Shown here: positions 54,232 through 61,617 of the stretch, piece after piece
Numbering within the stretch: position 1 is the first letter of the stretch
Layout: every line of letters starts with the position of its first letter
NCBI GenBank assembly: GCA_023231005.1
Contig: JALNWG010000001.1
Coordinates: forward strand, 62,001 to 126,000
From: Bacteroidales bacterium
Lineage (GTDB): Bacteria > Bacteroidota > Bacteroidia > Bacteroidales > FEN-979
Reading direction: 5' to 3'
DNA length: 64,000 nt
Notes under the pieces: model-generated
The model's input: only the letters and a program-made list of their open reading frames with translations
What the model was told of the DNA's origin: nothing
Database searches by the model: none
Position numbers and translations under genes: made by a program

Positions 54232-55617
54232 CTATTTGTGAAACCTTCTGATGAAATCCTCTACTTCCGGTACACCACCTTGGTAAATCAGGTATCCATT
54301 ATAAGGTTCGCGGGGGGTGATTTCGCCATTGATAGGGGTAAGCATAATTTCTTTCACTTTGGCAAGGTCACTGGTTTGTCCCAATGCCCAGCTAAGTTTG
54401 ATGAATGCCACTTCAGGGAGCATATTTTCGGCAGGAATAATCCCTTTGGCCATCAGGTCACGACCGGTATCATATACAAACATGTGAACATATCCCCACA
54501 GGGTTTGTACGGTCATGTATATAGCAACTCCTTTGGCAATGGCCCGTTCGATGGCAGGATAGATTGGTTTATTTACATGCCCCAGGCCAGTACCGATGAT
54601 GATGATCCCTTTGTAACCAGCATCCACCAAAGCATCAATTACATCGGGTTTCATATTCGTATAGTAATAAATCATGGTCACCTTTTCTTCATAATAGGGC
54701 ATGATGGTTACATTCCGATCTTTGCGCCGGTGATGGTAATCCTGTTTAATGGGGACAACCCCTTGTCGGGTTACGGTAGCCAGTGGTGTATCACCGATGG
54801 TACGAAAGGTGGAACGATAGGAAGAGTGCATCTTCCTGACACGGGTTCCCCGATGCAAAAAGCCATATTCGTCAGAAGTAGGCCCGAACATACACACCAT
54901 CACTTCGGCAATGTCGCCATGAGCAGCGGCGGTAGCAGCATGCATCAGATTCAGAGCTGCATCGGAGCTGGGGCGGTCGGACGATCGTTGAGAACCTACC
55001 AACACAATGGGAATCGGCGAGTTCTGTACCATAAAATTCAGCGCCGCAGAAGTATAATGGAGGGTATCAGTACCATGTCCAATAATGATTCCGTCAATCC
55101 CATTTTCAATTTCCTTACCAATAGCAATCGCCAATTTCATATATTGTTCAGGTCCCATGTTTTCACTGAACACAGCAAATATTTTCTCCGTAGTAAGATT
55201 GCAGATATCGGCCAATTCAGGAACTGACCCATACAACTCACCTGGTGAAAAGGCAGGAATCACTGCACCGGTACGATAATCAAGCCGGGAAGCAATGGTA
55301 CCACCGGTACCAAACAATTTAACATTGGGTTTGTCTTTGGAATAAGGAAATTCCTTTTCCGGAATTTTATAGACTGCCTTTTTGTAACCCAATTCGGTAA
55401 TGAGGGTGATACCGTCGATAGCAACTCCAATATTATAACCGGTAAAAATTTTTAAAACGATATGTTTGTCGTCGGTGTTCTCAGCACGAGGAAGGATGGT
55501 GCCTTCAAATGTCCCGCGGGTGGAATCGACTCTTACTTTTGCCCATACCCTGGCATTGAACTTTTGTAGTACTTCGAGTGCGCGGCCTTTATAACCTTGA
55601 AAAATATCTTCGCTCAT
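54232..55617 (-). CDS. gatD: Archaeal-type Glu-tRNA(Gln) amidotransferase subunit D
   Basis: 461 residues from the ATG at 55617 (a TTG two codons upstream is possible). In GatDE, GatD is the glutaminase: an L-asparaginase-like domain frees ammonia that GatE uses to turn Glu-tRNA(Gln) into Gln-tRNA(Gln). Residues about 1-90 are the GatD-specific N-terminal beta domain (ARVWAKVRVDSTRGTFEGTI). The asparaginase domain follows with all four AdT residues: Thr104 in LFGTGGTIAS, Thr183 and Asp184 in GHGTDTLHYT, Lys262 in RGTRVRKMHSSYR. The N-terminal domain and the neighbour gatE argue against a plain L-asparaginase. Between it and gatE is a 5-unit 8-bp repeat array. GatDE is classically an archaeal system. 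Confidence 0.93.
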   Translation of the reverse strand: MSEDIFQGYKGRALEVLQKFNARVWAKVRVDSTRGTFEGTILPRAENTDDKHIVLKIFTGYNIGVAIDGITLITELGYKKAVYKIPEKEFPYSKDKPNVKLFGTGGTIASRLDYRTGAVIPAFSPGELYGSVPELADICNLTTEKIFAVFSENMGPEQYMKLAIAIGKEIENGIDGIIIGHGTDTLHYTSAALNFMVQNSPIPIVLVGSQRSSDRPSSDAALNLMHAATAAAHGDIAEVMVCMFGPTSDEYGFLHRGTRVRKMHSSYRSTFRTIGDTPLATVTRQGVVPIKQDYHHRRKDRNVTIMPYYEEKVTMIYYYTNMKPDVIDALVDAGYKGIIIIGTGLGHVNKPIYPAIERAIAKGVAIYMTVQTLWGYVHMFVYDTGRDLMAKGIIPAENMLPEVAFIKLSWALGQTSDLAKVKEIMLTPINGEITPREPYNGYLIYQGGVPEVEDFIRRFHK

Positions 55618-55621
55618 AGTC

Positions 55622-55661
55622 AAATGGTGAAATGGTGAAATGATGAAGTGATGAAAAAATG
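55622..55661. repeat. 8-bp degenerate tandem repeat array
   Basis: Five units on the plus strand: AAATGGTG, AAATGGTG, AAATGATG, AAGTGATG, AAAAAATG. It fills half the 80-bp gap between gatE's stop and gatD's start, and ends 4 bp before the gatD ATG. It could affect translation of gatD. Confidence 0.85.
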
Positions 55662-55697
55662 TTAATTGTTCAGGTATTACGTAAACTTGTTATCTTA

Positions 55698-57656
55698 TTA
55701 CATGATTGCATCGTGGAGTTCCCTCAAAGAAATGTTCCCGGTTGCGAGTTTATTAAGGTTTCCCATAATCCAGCGGGAGGCAGCAGTTTCATCAGATGAA
55801 GTCCGGATCTCCTTGTATTTCTTGACCAGGAAGGGAAGTTTCCCAAGTATTTCCTCTTTAGATACTTTTTTGAAGTCCAGGGTTGTTAAAATCGACTCAA
55901 AATCCATTTTAGGATGTTGGTAAAGGTGAATGAGTATTTGTTTTGCCAGCGCCAGATCAAGATGAGCGTCAACCAAGTATTTCAACAAATCAAAAACTTT
56001 ATCGTAGGTAAAATCGGGTAATGCAGGATATTGGCCCTGAATATGCTTCAGTGTATGAGCCAGTAATGAGGAAGTAAACCGGGCCGGAATATTCAGTTCA
56101 TTCTGAATTTTCTCAAGTAATGGCATCAAGTTATGCTTCAGCAGGTATGTATGGGTATCTTCGGGCACCTTCCAATCCATTAGCTGGTCGATACGGTCGG
56201 CTACTAAAGTCGGGAGATGGCATGCGATTTCATTAATAATGTCATCATCCAGAGGGATGGGAGCTGAGTCGGTATCGGGATACATACGATCGGCACCGGG
56301 TAACACCCGTTCAAAAATCGTGGTTCCACCTTCAAACGATTTGCGGGTCTCCTTAGGAACACCGGTAAAAGCTAATTTACACCGTTCTTCAATGGTTTCC
56401 AAGGCGGTTTTGATATCATCTTCCGGGCCCCAGAAAATAAGCTGGCCATCTTCTTCCTTGCTGCCCAACATTGATCTTACTTTTGTCCAGGCCTTTTCTC
56501 CAACCACATCATCAAACATTTCGGAGTGGATCATATTCGGCTTTTCGATACAGGCAATGACTTTCAGACGATCCGAAAAATCATCGGCAAACATTTTTCC
56601 AGGTTGGGTAAAGTGAGATAAAATCCCTTTAAAATCAGGAAGGTTTACAATATATACTTTAAAGGGGGAATTTTTCGGAACCCCAAAATTTTCCAATTTA
56701 AAATCTTTGGCTTTGACCTCTTTATAGGAAATCTTCCAACTATTGACATCTTTGATCCGGTGAACCAATTCTTCTTTTATTGCCAGTAAGGCCCATTGCC
56801 TGAAAACCTCATTGTGAGTAAGTTCCGGCATCCAATTGGTATGGGCTACGCCTTTGATCTCAACACGGGTACCTCCTTTACAACTCACATTCACATCGGC
56901 CCGGGTAGAACCAATACCGGTTCTTGCTTTGCCTGTGCTGCGATTCAGGAAACGGATATAATCAGCGCCTTCTTTTACTTCGGTCGGGTTTTTGAAATCA
57001 GGATAGGTAACTGTTTCAATCAAGGGCATCCCCAGCCGGTCGGTACGGTAAACTCTTACATGTCCGATATCTGAAACCTCACGACAGGCATCTTCTTCCA
57101 GGCTGAGTTGAATCAGGCGGACTTTTTTGTTTTTCATCTGGATTTCCCCTTCAATCCCGATGATGGCAGTACGCTGGAATCCGGTTGGGATCGATCCGTC
57201 GAGATACTGTTTCCGGGTGATATGAACTTCACCGACTATTTTTAATTTCGACAGCAGAGAAATTTCAACAGCGTAAGCTAAGGCCTCCCGGTTGAGGGGA
57301 AATGGAGGTGTATCGTCTACATCATAGGTACAGGCAGACTGATTCTTAATCCGGTAGATAATATTCTTACGAGTCCTGAATTCCATCAAAGCGGTGCCAT
57401 CATATTCTCCAAGCTCACTTAGGGTGGGACGCATGTGACGGATCAACTCAGCGTCATAGTCATCAGATTTTTGAAAAATTCCTGCGGGACAGTGACAGAA
57501 AAGCTTTTCTTTGGTTTTAAGTTGCTGGTGCACCTCAAGTCCCGACATGAATCCGATTCGGTTATAATCGGCCTGGGTGGCTTTTTTGCGCGGGATATAT
57601 CCTATCTTTTGCTGCGTCTCAGCATAGTTGCGCTTAGGATCAAAGGATTGTTTCAT
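55698..57656 (-). CDS. gatE: Archaeal-type Glu-tRNA(Gln) amidotransferase subunit E
   Basis: 652 residues, much longer than GatB (about 480). The cradle domain opens with IGFMSGLEVHQQLKTKEKLFCHCPAG, then NQSACTYDVDDTPPFPLN, TGFQRTAIIGIEGEI, LIQLSLEEDACRE, RLGMPLIETVTYPDFKNPTEV and STRADVNVSCKGGTRVEIKGV, the kinase and transamidase site of the GatB/GatE family. The AspRS-like (GAD) insertion that marks GatE is in about 395-480 (FSDRLKVIACIEKPNMIHSE ... FWGPEDDIKTALETIEERCK). A YqeY-type tRNA-binding tail closes the protein (KILIHLYQHPKMDFESILTTL ... WIMGNLNKLATGNI). It is upstream of gatD on one transcript. The length and insertion exclude GatB. Confidence 0.93.
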   Translation of the reverse strand: MKQSFDPKRNYAETQQKIGYIPRKKATQADYNRIGFMSGLEVHQQLKTKEKLFCHCPAGIFQKSDDYDAELIRHMRPTLSELGEYDGTALMEFRTRKNIIYRIKNQSACTYDVDDTPPFPLNREALAYAVEISLLSKLKIVGEVHITRKQYLDGSIPTGFQRTAIIGIEGEIQMKNKKVRLIQLSLEEDACREVSDIGHVRVYRTDRLGMPLIETVTYPDFKNPTEVKEGADYIRFLNRSTGKARTGIGSTRADVNVSCKGGTRVEIKGVAHTNWMPELTHNEVFRQWALLAIKEELVHRIKDVNSWKISYKEVKAKDFKLENFGVPKNSPFKVYIVNLPDFKGILSHFTQPGKMFADDFSDRLKVIACIEKPNMIHSEMFDDVVGEKAWTKVRSMLGSKEEDGQLIFWGPEDDIKTALETIEERCKLAFTGVPKETRKSFEGGTTIFERVLPGADRMYPDTDSAPIPLDDDIINEIACHLPTLVADRIDQLMDWKVPEDTHTYLLKHNLMPLLEKIQNELNIPARFTSSLLAHTLKHIQGQYPALPDFTYDKVFDLLKYLVDAHLDLALAKQILIHLYQHPKMDFESILTTLDFKKVSKEEILGKLPFLVKKYKEIRTSSDETAASRWIMGNLNKLATGNISLRELHDAIM

Positions 57657-57663
57657 TGTTTAA

Positions 57664-57671
57664 CAAACATA
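57664..57671 (-). promoter_or_regulatory. Candidate promoter of gatE-gatD
   Basis: TATGTTTG on the minus strand, with TTTG (57687-57690) 15 bp upstream; spacing is short. The box ends 7 bp before the gatE ATG, so the transcript would be near-leaderless. Confidence 0.45.
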
Positions 57672-57733
57672 GAGTTAACGAGCTCACAAAATTAGTGATT
57701 TTTGAGGATATCTTTCAGGAATTGTTCATTACT

Positions 57734-57761
57734 TTTGGTAACCTTGAGTTTGTTATCTTTG
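57734..57761 (+). promoter_or_regulatory. Candidate promoter of the OstA-like gene
   Basis: TTTG (57734-57737), 16-bp spacer, TATCTTTG (57754-57761), 18 bp before the ATG. Divergent from the gatE promoter. Confidence 0.5.
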
Positions 57762-57779
57762 CTCCGTGAATAAACATTT

Positions 57780-59288
57780 ATGATCCGTCTTTTCAGCGCT
57801 TTCTTTTTTCTGACCATTTTTTTTCAATTCGCTGCCGTATCACAGGAAACGACTAAAATTCAATACTCTGGCAATTCTCTGCGATTCAATAAGGAGATTG
57901 GTCAAGGTGTTCAGCGGATCATTGGGAATGTGGTCATGAACCACGACAGCGCCTTCCTGTTTTGTGATTCCGCTTATATGAATGAAGCAGAAAATAAAGT
58001 TACTGCTTACGGAAATTGCCGGATAAAGTTGAGTGACACCCTCAATCTTTACAGCGACTCCTTACATTATGACGGAAATACCAAAATAGCCCGTGCACAT
58101 AGTAATGTCAGGCTGGTCGACAACCAAACCATACTTACCACCGACACCCTGGTATATGACCGAAAAACTCAGATTGCCCAGTATGATTATTGGGGGAAGA
58201 CCGTCAATGCGAAAAACGTACTGGTCAGTCATCATGGTTATTATTATACCGATAAAAAAGAATTTTTCTTCAAGGATAAAGTCATCATGATCAATCCCGA
58301 TTACTCCATGTTCTCGGATACCCTGAAGTACAACACCGTTACAGAGATCGCTTATTTTTATGGACCTTCTCACATCATCAGTAAAAATAAAGAGGATTCG
58401 ATTTATTGTGAAAATGGTTGGTATAATACACGAAATGATATTGCCCGCTTTCATGATCGGGCAAAGATCTATCACGAATCCTCCTATCTCACTGGCGACA
58501 GCCTCTACTATGAACGGAAGATGGGATATGGACAGGTGTTTCGTCATGCTATGCTGATCGATACGATACAAAACATTCTGCTTTTAGGCAACTACGGTGA
58601 AATGTGGCGTAGTAAAGGCTTTGCCTATATGACCGATAGTGCAGTTTCTATAATGGTTGATAAAAAAGACTCCCTTTTCATTCATTCCGATACAGTTCGA
58701 TCAACCTTTGACACGGCACAAAACATTAAAAACCTGTTTTTTTATAACAAAGTCAAATTTTTTCGCGGTGATTTACAAGGGATGAGCGATTCGCTGGTAT
58801 ATCATGCTGCCGACTCGGTACTCTTGATGTACAAGGAACCAGTTATCTGGTCGGGTAAAAACCAGCTAACTTCTGATTCAATCCAGATGAGTTTTAGAAA
58901 CGGGCATGCCGATTCGTTGAAATTATATAACTCGGCGTTCATCATCTTAAAAGACGACTCTGTCCGGTTCAATCAAATCAAAGGGAGAAATGTATTAGCC
59001 AAATTCCGTGACAATGATATATACAAGGTTTTGGTCCAGGGTAATGCTGAGACTATTTATTATGTACGCGAAGAGGACAAAAATCTAATCGGGATCAACA
59101 CAGCAGTATCGAGTGATATGTTGATCTTTCTTGAAAAAAACGAGATAAAAAGCATTACTTACATCACCAATCCGGATGCCCATTTATATCCTGAAAAAAT
59201 GCTACCCATCCAGGAACGAAAGTTGAAAAACTTCAAATGGCTTGAAGAACGCCGTCCAACAAAAAAATCTGATATTTTTATCTGGTAA
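57780..59288 (+). CDS. OstA-like (LptA/LptD N-terminal family) periplasmic protein
   Basis: 502 residues. Signal peptide (LFSAFFFLTIFFQFAAVSQ). Short repeats of the OstA beta-jellyroll kind run through it: NVVMNHDSAFLFCDSAYMNEAENKVTAYG, SDTLNLYSDSLHYDGNTKIARAHSNV, NQTILTTDTLVYDRKTQIAQ. LptA and LptD N-termini carry LPS across the periplasm in this fold. At 502 residues it is much longer than E. coli LptA (185), as is usual for the Bacteroidota OstA-like group. Along with the LptD-type gene at 61.6 kb it suggests a local LPS transport group. No barrel domain of its own. Confidence 0.85.
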   Translation: MIRLFSAFFFLTIFFQFAAVSQETTKIQYSGNSLRFNKEIGQGVQRIIGNVVMNHDSAFLFCDSAYMNEAENKVTAYGNCRIKLSDTLNLYSDSLHYDGNTKIARAHSNVRLVDNQTILTTDTLVYDRKTQIAQYDYWGKTVNAKNVLVSHHGYYYTDKKEFFFKDKVIMINPDYSMFSDTLKYNTVTEIAYFYGPSHIISKNKEDSIYCENGWYNTRNDIARFHDRAKIYHESSYLTGDSLYYERKMGYGQVFRHAMLIDTIQNILLLGNYGEMWRSKGFAYMTDSAVSIMVDKKDSLFIHSDTVRSTFDTAQNIKNLFFYNKVKFFRGDLQGMSDSLVYHAADSVLLMYKEPVIWSGKNQLTSDSIQMSFRNGHADSLKLYNSAFIILKDDSVRFNQIKGRNVLAKFRDNDIYKVLVQGNAETIYYVREEDKNLIGINTAVSSDMLIFLEKNEIKSITYITNPDAHLYPEKMLPIQERKLKNFKWLEERRPTKKSDIFIW

Positions 59289-59319
59289 CCCAATTCCGGA
59301 TCAAAGCGAAACGGTCATT

Positions 59320-60267
59320 TTAAAACACCGATACTTTAACGTACTTCTTAGGATTGGCCTTAATATCCTCTAATAATAAATTGAGGTCACGCGCGGCCTT
59401 TTCCACTTCTTTGTATAGCTGATCATTGGTAAGCAATTGCCCCACAGTTCCTTTGCCATTATTAATCTTTTGCAATACCGAATCAAGGTCGATGACTGCT
59501 TTATTGACCTGGGCAATGGTATATGGAATCCGGGCTTTGGCTAATGAGTCGCTGATATTTGAAAAATTGTTAATGACATTGGTGATTTTATCGTTATTCT
59601 GTTTCAGGTTCCGGCTGATGGATTCCACGTTGATGATAATGGCAGCGAGGTTATTCCGCTGTGTGCCCATTAAGGTATCGAGGTTATAGGTAGTATGGGC
59701 AATATTTTCCAGAGTTTGTTTCACATGCTCAATAGCCATGACCAGATTTTCGCGGGTGTTTTTATTTAGCACCTGCTGAATAATAACGGCAACCGTATCG
59801 ATGGAACTGATCAGATTCTCCGCTTTTTTCTTTAAGGGAAGTAATTGTTGATTTACCTGATCGCTAAGGGTAGCTTCGGTAAGTGCAATCAAAGTATCTC
59901 CATCTTTTGCTATGATCGGACTGTCCCCGGGAATGATTTCTATCTCTCGGGAGCCAAGCAATGTTGAACTGTAAATTCGTGCAGCAGAATTCCGTGGAAT
60001 AGGATAATCGCCCAGTATATATAGCTCTACAATGATTCTTTGGGGATTTCTCTTATCAAAATACAACTTTTTCACCTGACCAACCTGAAGTCCTTTGATG
60101 GAGATAGGATTGGCAGCCACCAACCCATTCACATGGTCATATACCGCGTAAAAAGTCCTGCTGGTTTTAAATAATTCAAGCCCTTTAAGGAACATAAGAC
60201 CCCATATCAGGATAGCAGTAGCTATGACAAACATCACCCCGACTTTTATTTCTTTAGTGATCTTCAC
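59320..60267 (-). CDS. MlaD/MCE family inner-membrane-anchored lipid-binding protein
   Basis: About 315 residues from GTG at 60267. An in-frame TTG at 60285 overlaps a -7 box and is less likely; GTG yields the usual opening KITKEIKVGVMFV. One N-terminal transmembrane helix (VGVMFVIATAILIWGLMFL) precedes a single MCE domain: FYAVYDHVNGLVAANPISIKGLQVGQVKKL ... YSSTLLGSREIEIIPG. A long coiled-coil C-terminus follows. MCE proteins move phospholipids between the membranes. The ABC partners mlaE/mlaF are not here. It is downstream of the amidase with a 36-bp gap. Confidence 0.9.
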   Translation of the reverse strand: MKITKEIKVGVMFVIATAILIWGLMFLKGLELFKTSRTFYAVYDHVNGLVAANPISIKGLQVGQVKKLYFDKRNPQRIIVELYILGDYPIPRNSAARIYSSTLLGSREIEIIPGDSPIIAKDGDTLIALTEATLSDQVNQQLLPLKKKAENLISSIDTVAVIIQQVLNKNTRENLVMAIEHVKQTLENIAHTTYNLDTLMGTQRNNLAAIIINVESISRNLKQNNDKITNVINNFSNISDSLAKARIPYTIAQVNKAVIDLDSVLQKINNGKGTVGQLLTNDQLYKEVEKAARDLNLLLEDIKANPKKYVKVSVF

Positions 60268-60282
60268 TTTATCATTTTTGTG

Positions 60283-60290
60283 CAAACATA
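60283..60290 (-). promoter_or_regulatory. Candidate -7 box of the MCE gene
   Basis: TATGTTTG on the minus strand, inside the amidase-MCE gap, 15 bp before the GTG start. No -33 TTG nearby. Its last bases include the alternative TTG start, which favours GTG. Confidence 0.4.
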
Positions 60291-60303
60291 CAAATTATTG
60301 TCA

Positions 60304-61458
60304 TTATTTTCCCAGGATACGGCTTGACTCTTCCTGTGATATCCGCTGATTATTTTTAAAAATCACGATAAAAGCATCCCTCACCCCTTTTTGTTTCACT
60401 TCGATCAACAACCGTTTGGCCCCTTCGAGTGTAGATTCATCTCCAACAGTATATTTGAACATCCCCCCGTGCTTATACATTTTTACTGCAGGGAAGGATG
60501 CAAACTTCGATGAATGAACCCCGATATCAGTGGTAGAAACCCCGATTTGGATTCTGAAAGAAAGCGACGACGGACTGGTTTTTGCAACCATTAATGGGGT
60601 AGAATCATATCGGGGACGTACCACCTGTGTACTTTCTTTTTTCAGGATCTCATTTCGTCCAGTCGACTCCATATTTTTAACCGGATTTTCAAGTTTTTCC
60701 CGGTAATATTTGAATGCCCGGTAGATTGCTGAGGCAATATATTCTTGTCCTTTATCGGATACAAGGAATTTCTCTTCCACGGGATTGCTAAGATAGCCGG
60801 TTTCTACCAGTACGCTTGGCATAGTTGTTTTGTACAATACCATAAATCCGGCCTGTCTTACTCCCCGATTGTTCAGGCCCACCCGCTCTTCCATCTGAGT
60901 TTGTATATCGGCTGCAAAATCTGTACTTTGATCAAGATTCGAATTCTGGTTTAGTGAAAAAATAATATACGACTCATCGGAATTTGGATCAAAACCATTG
61001 TAAGTTGCCTGATAATCCGACTCTAACAAAATTGAAGCATTCTCTAATTTCGCTGTATTGAGATTGGCTTCCGATTTATGTAACCCCATAATATAGGTTT
61101 CCGCCCCTTTGAGAGTATGAGAATTGTTGGCATTACAATGGATGGAGATGAAGAGATCCGCTTTGTTCTCGTTGGCAATCTCAGCACGGCGGTACAATTC
61201 CACAAAGTTGTCCCGGTCGCGGGTATAAATTACCCTGACCCCTTGCATATTACGCTGGATCATATTACCCAGTTTAAGCGCGATCGAAAGGTTGACACTC
61301 TTTTCCTTGGCGATTTTCCCCAGAGCACCGGGATCAAATCCTCCGTGACCGGCATCAATAACCACCGTATGTATTGTGTTTTTTCTCTGTGCCTGAGCGG
61401 GTAGAAAGAAAAAAAGCGCTATGAAATATATCAGCAAATGCTTAAAAAATAACTGCAT
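60304..61458 (-). CDS. N-acetylmuramoyl-L-alanine amidase with SPOR-like C-terminus
   Basis: 384 residues from the ATG at 61458, giving a clean signal peptide (MQLFFKHLLIYFIALFFFLPAQAQ); a TTG at 61506 would add 16 residues. Amidase_3 (AmiC-type) zinc site: VIDAGHGGFDPGA, AEIANENKADLFISIHCNAN, and the catalytic Glu in PSVLVETGYLSNPVEE. It cleaves between MurNAc and L-Ala, for cell separation. The last 85 residues (LSFRIQIGVSTTDIGV ... KYTVGDESTLEGAKRLLIEVKQKG) resemble a SPOR domain, which binds denuded glycan at the septum. Upstream of the MCE gene on one strand and divergent from the LptD-type gene. Confidence 0.92.
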   Translation of the reverse strand: MQLFFKHLLIYFIALFFFLPAQAQRKNTIHTVVIDAGHGGFDPGALGKIAKEKSVNLSIALKLGNMIQRNMQGVRVIYTRDRDNFVELYRRAEIANENKADLFISIHCNANNSHTLKGAETYIMGLHKSEANLNTAKLENASILLESDYQATYNGFDPNSDESYIIFSLNQNSNLDQSTDFAADIQTQMEERVGLNNRGVRQAGFMVLYKTTMPSVLVETGYLSNPVEEKFLVSDKGQEYIASAIYRAFKYYREKLENPVKNMESTGRNEILKKESTQVVRPRYDSTPLMVAKTSPSSLSFRIQIGVSTTDIGVHSSKFASFPAVKMYKHGGMFKYTVGDESTLEGAKRLLIEVKQKGVRDAFIVIFKNNQRISQEESSRILGK

Positions 61459-61617
61459 CCGTGGAATATGATTGTTAAAGTATCTTAAAAAAAGGTCGTG
61501 GTTCAATAATTTTGATTAGTTTTGAAACCCGCAGAATAACGGCAAATGAGCCATTTTATGCTGAATCTGTTTACAAAAACAAAGATAGGACATTAACCCC
61601 GGAATTCAGAAAAGAAG
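61459..61617. other. Divergent promoter region between amidase and LptD-type gene
   Basis: 159 bp. Plus strand: two TAnnTTTG boxes, TAATTTTG (61507-61514) and TAGTTTTG (61517-61524), neither with a good -33 TTG. Minus strand: TTG (61504-61506), 21-bp spacer and an imperfect TACTTTAA (61475-61482). An open frame at 61512-61730 covers part of the gap but is out of frame with the LptD-type gene and shows no domain. Confidence 0.4.

Noticed and set aside
54238..55227. Open frame of 329 codons on the plus strand, antisense to gatD
   Set aside because: It mirrors gatD codon for codon, has a composition rich in His/Phe/Ile typical of antisense frames and shows no domain; gatD has all catalytic motifs.
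58062..58571. Open frame of 169 codons antisense to the OstA-like gene
   Set aside because: No signal or domain; lies wholly inside a well-supported repeat protein.
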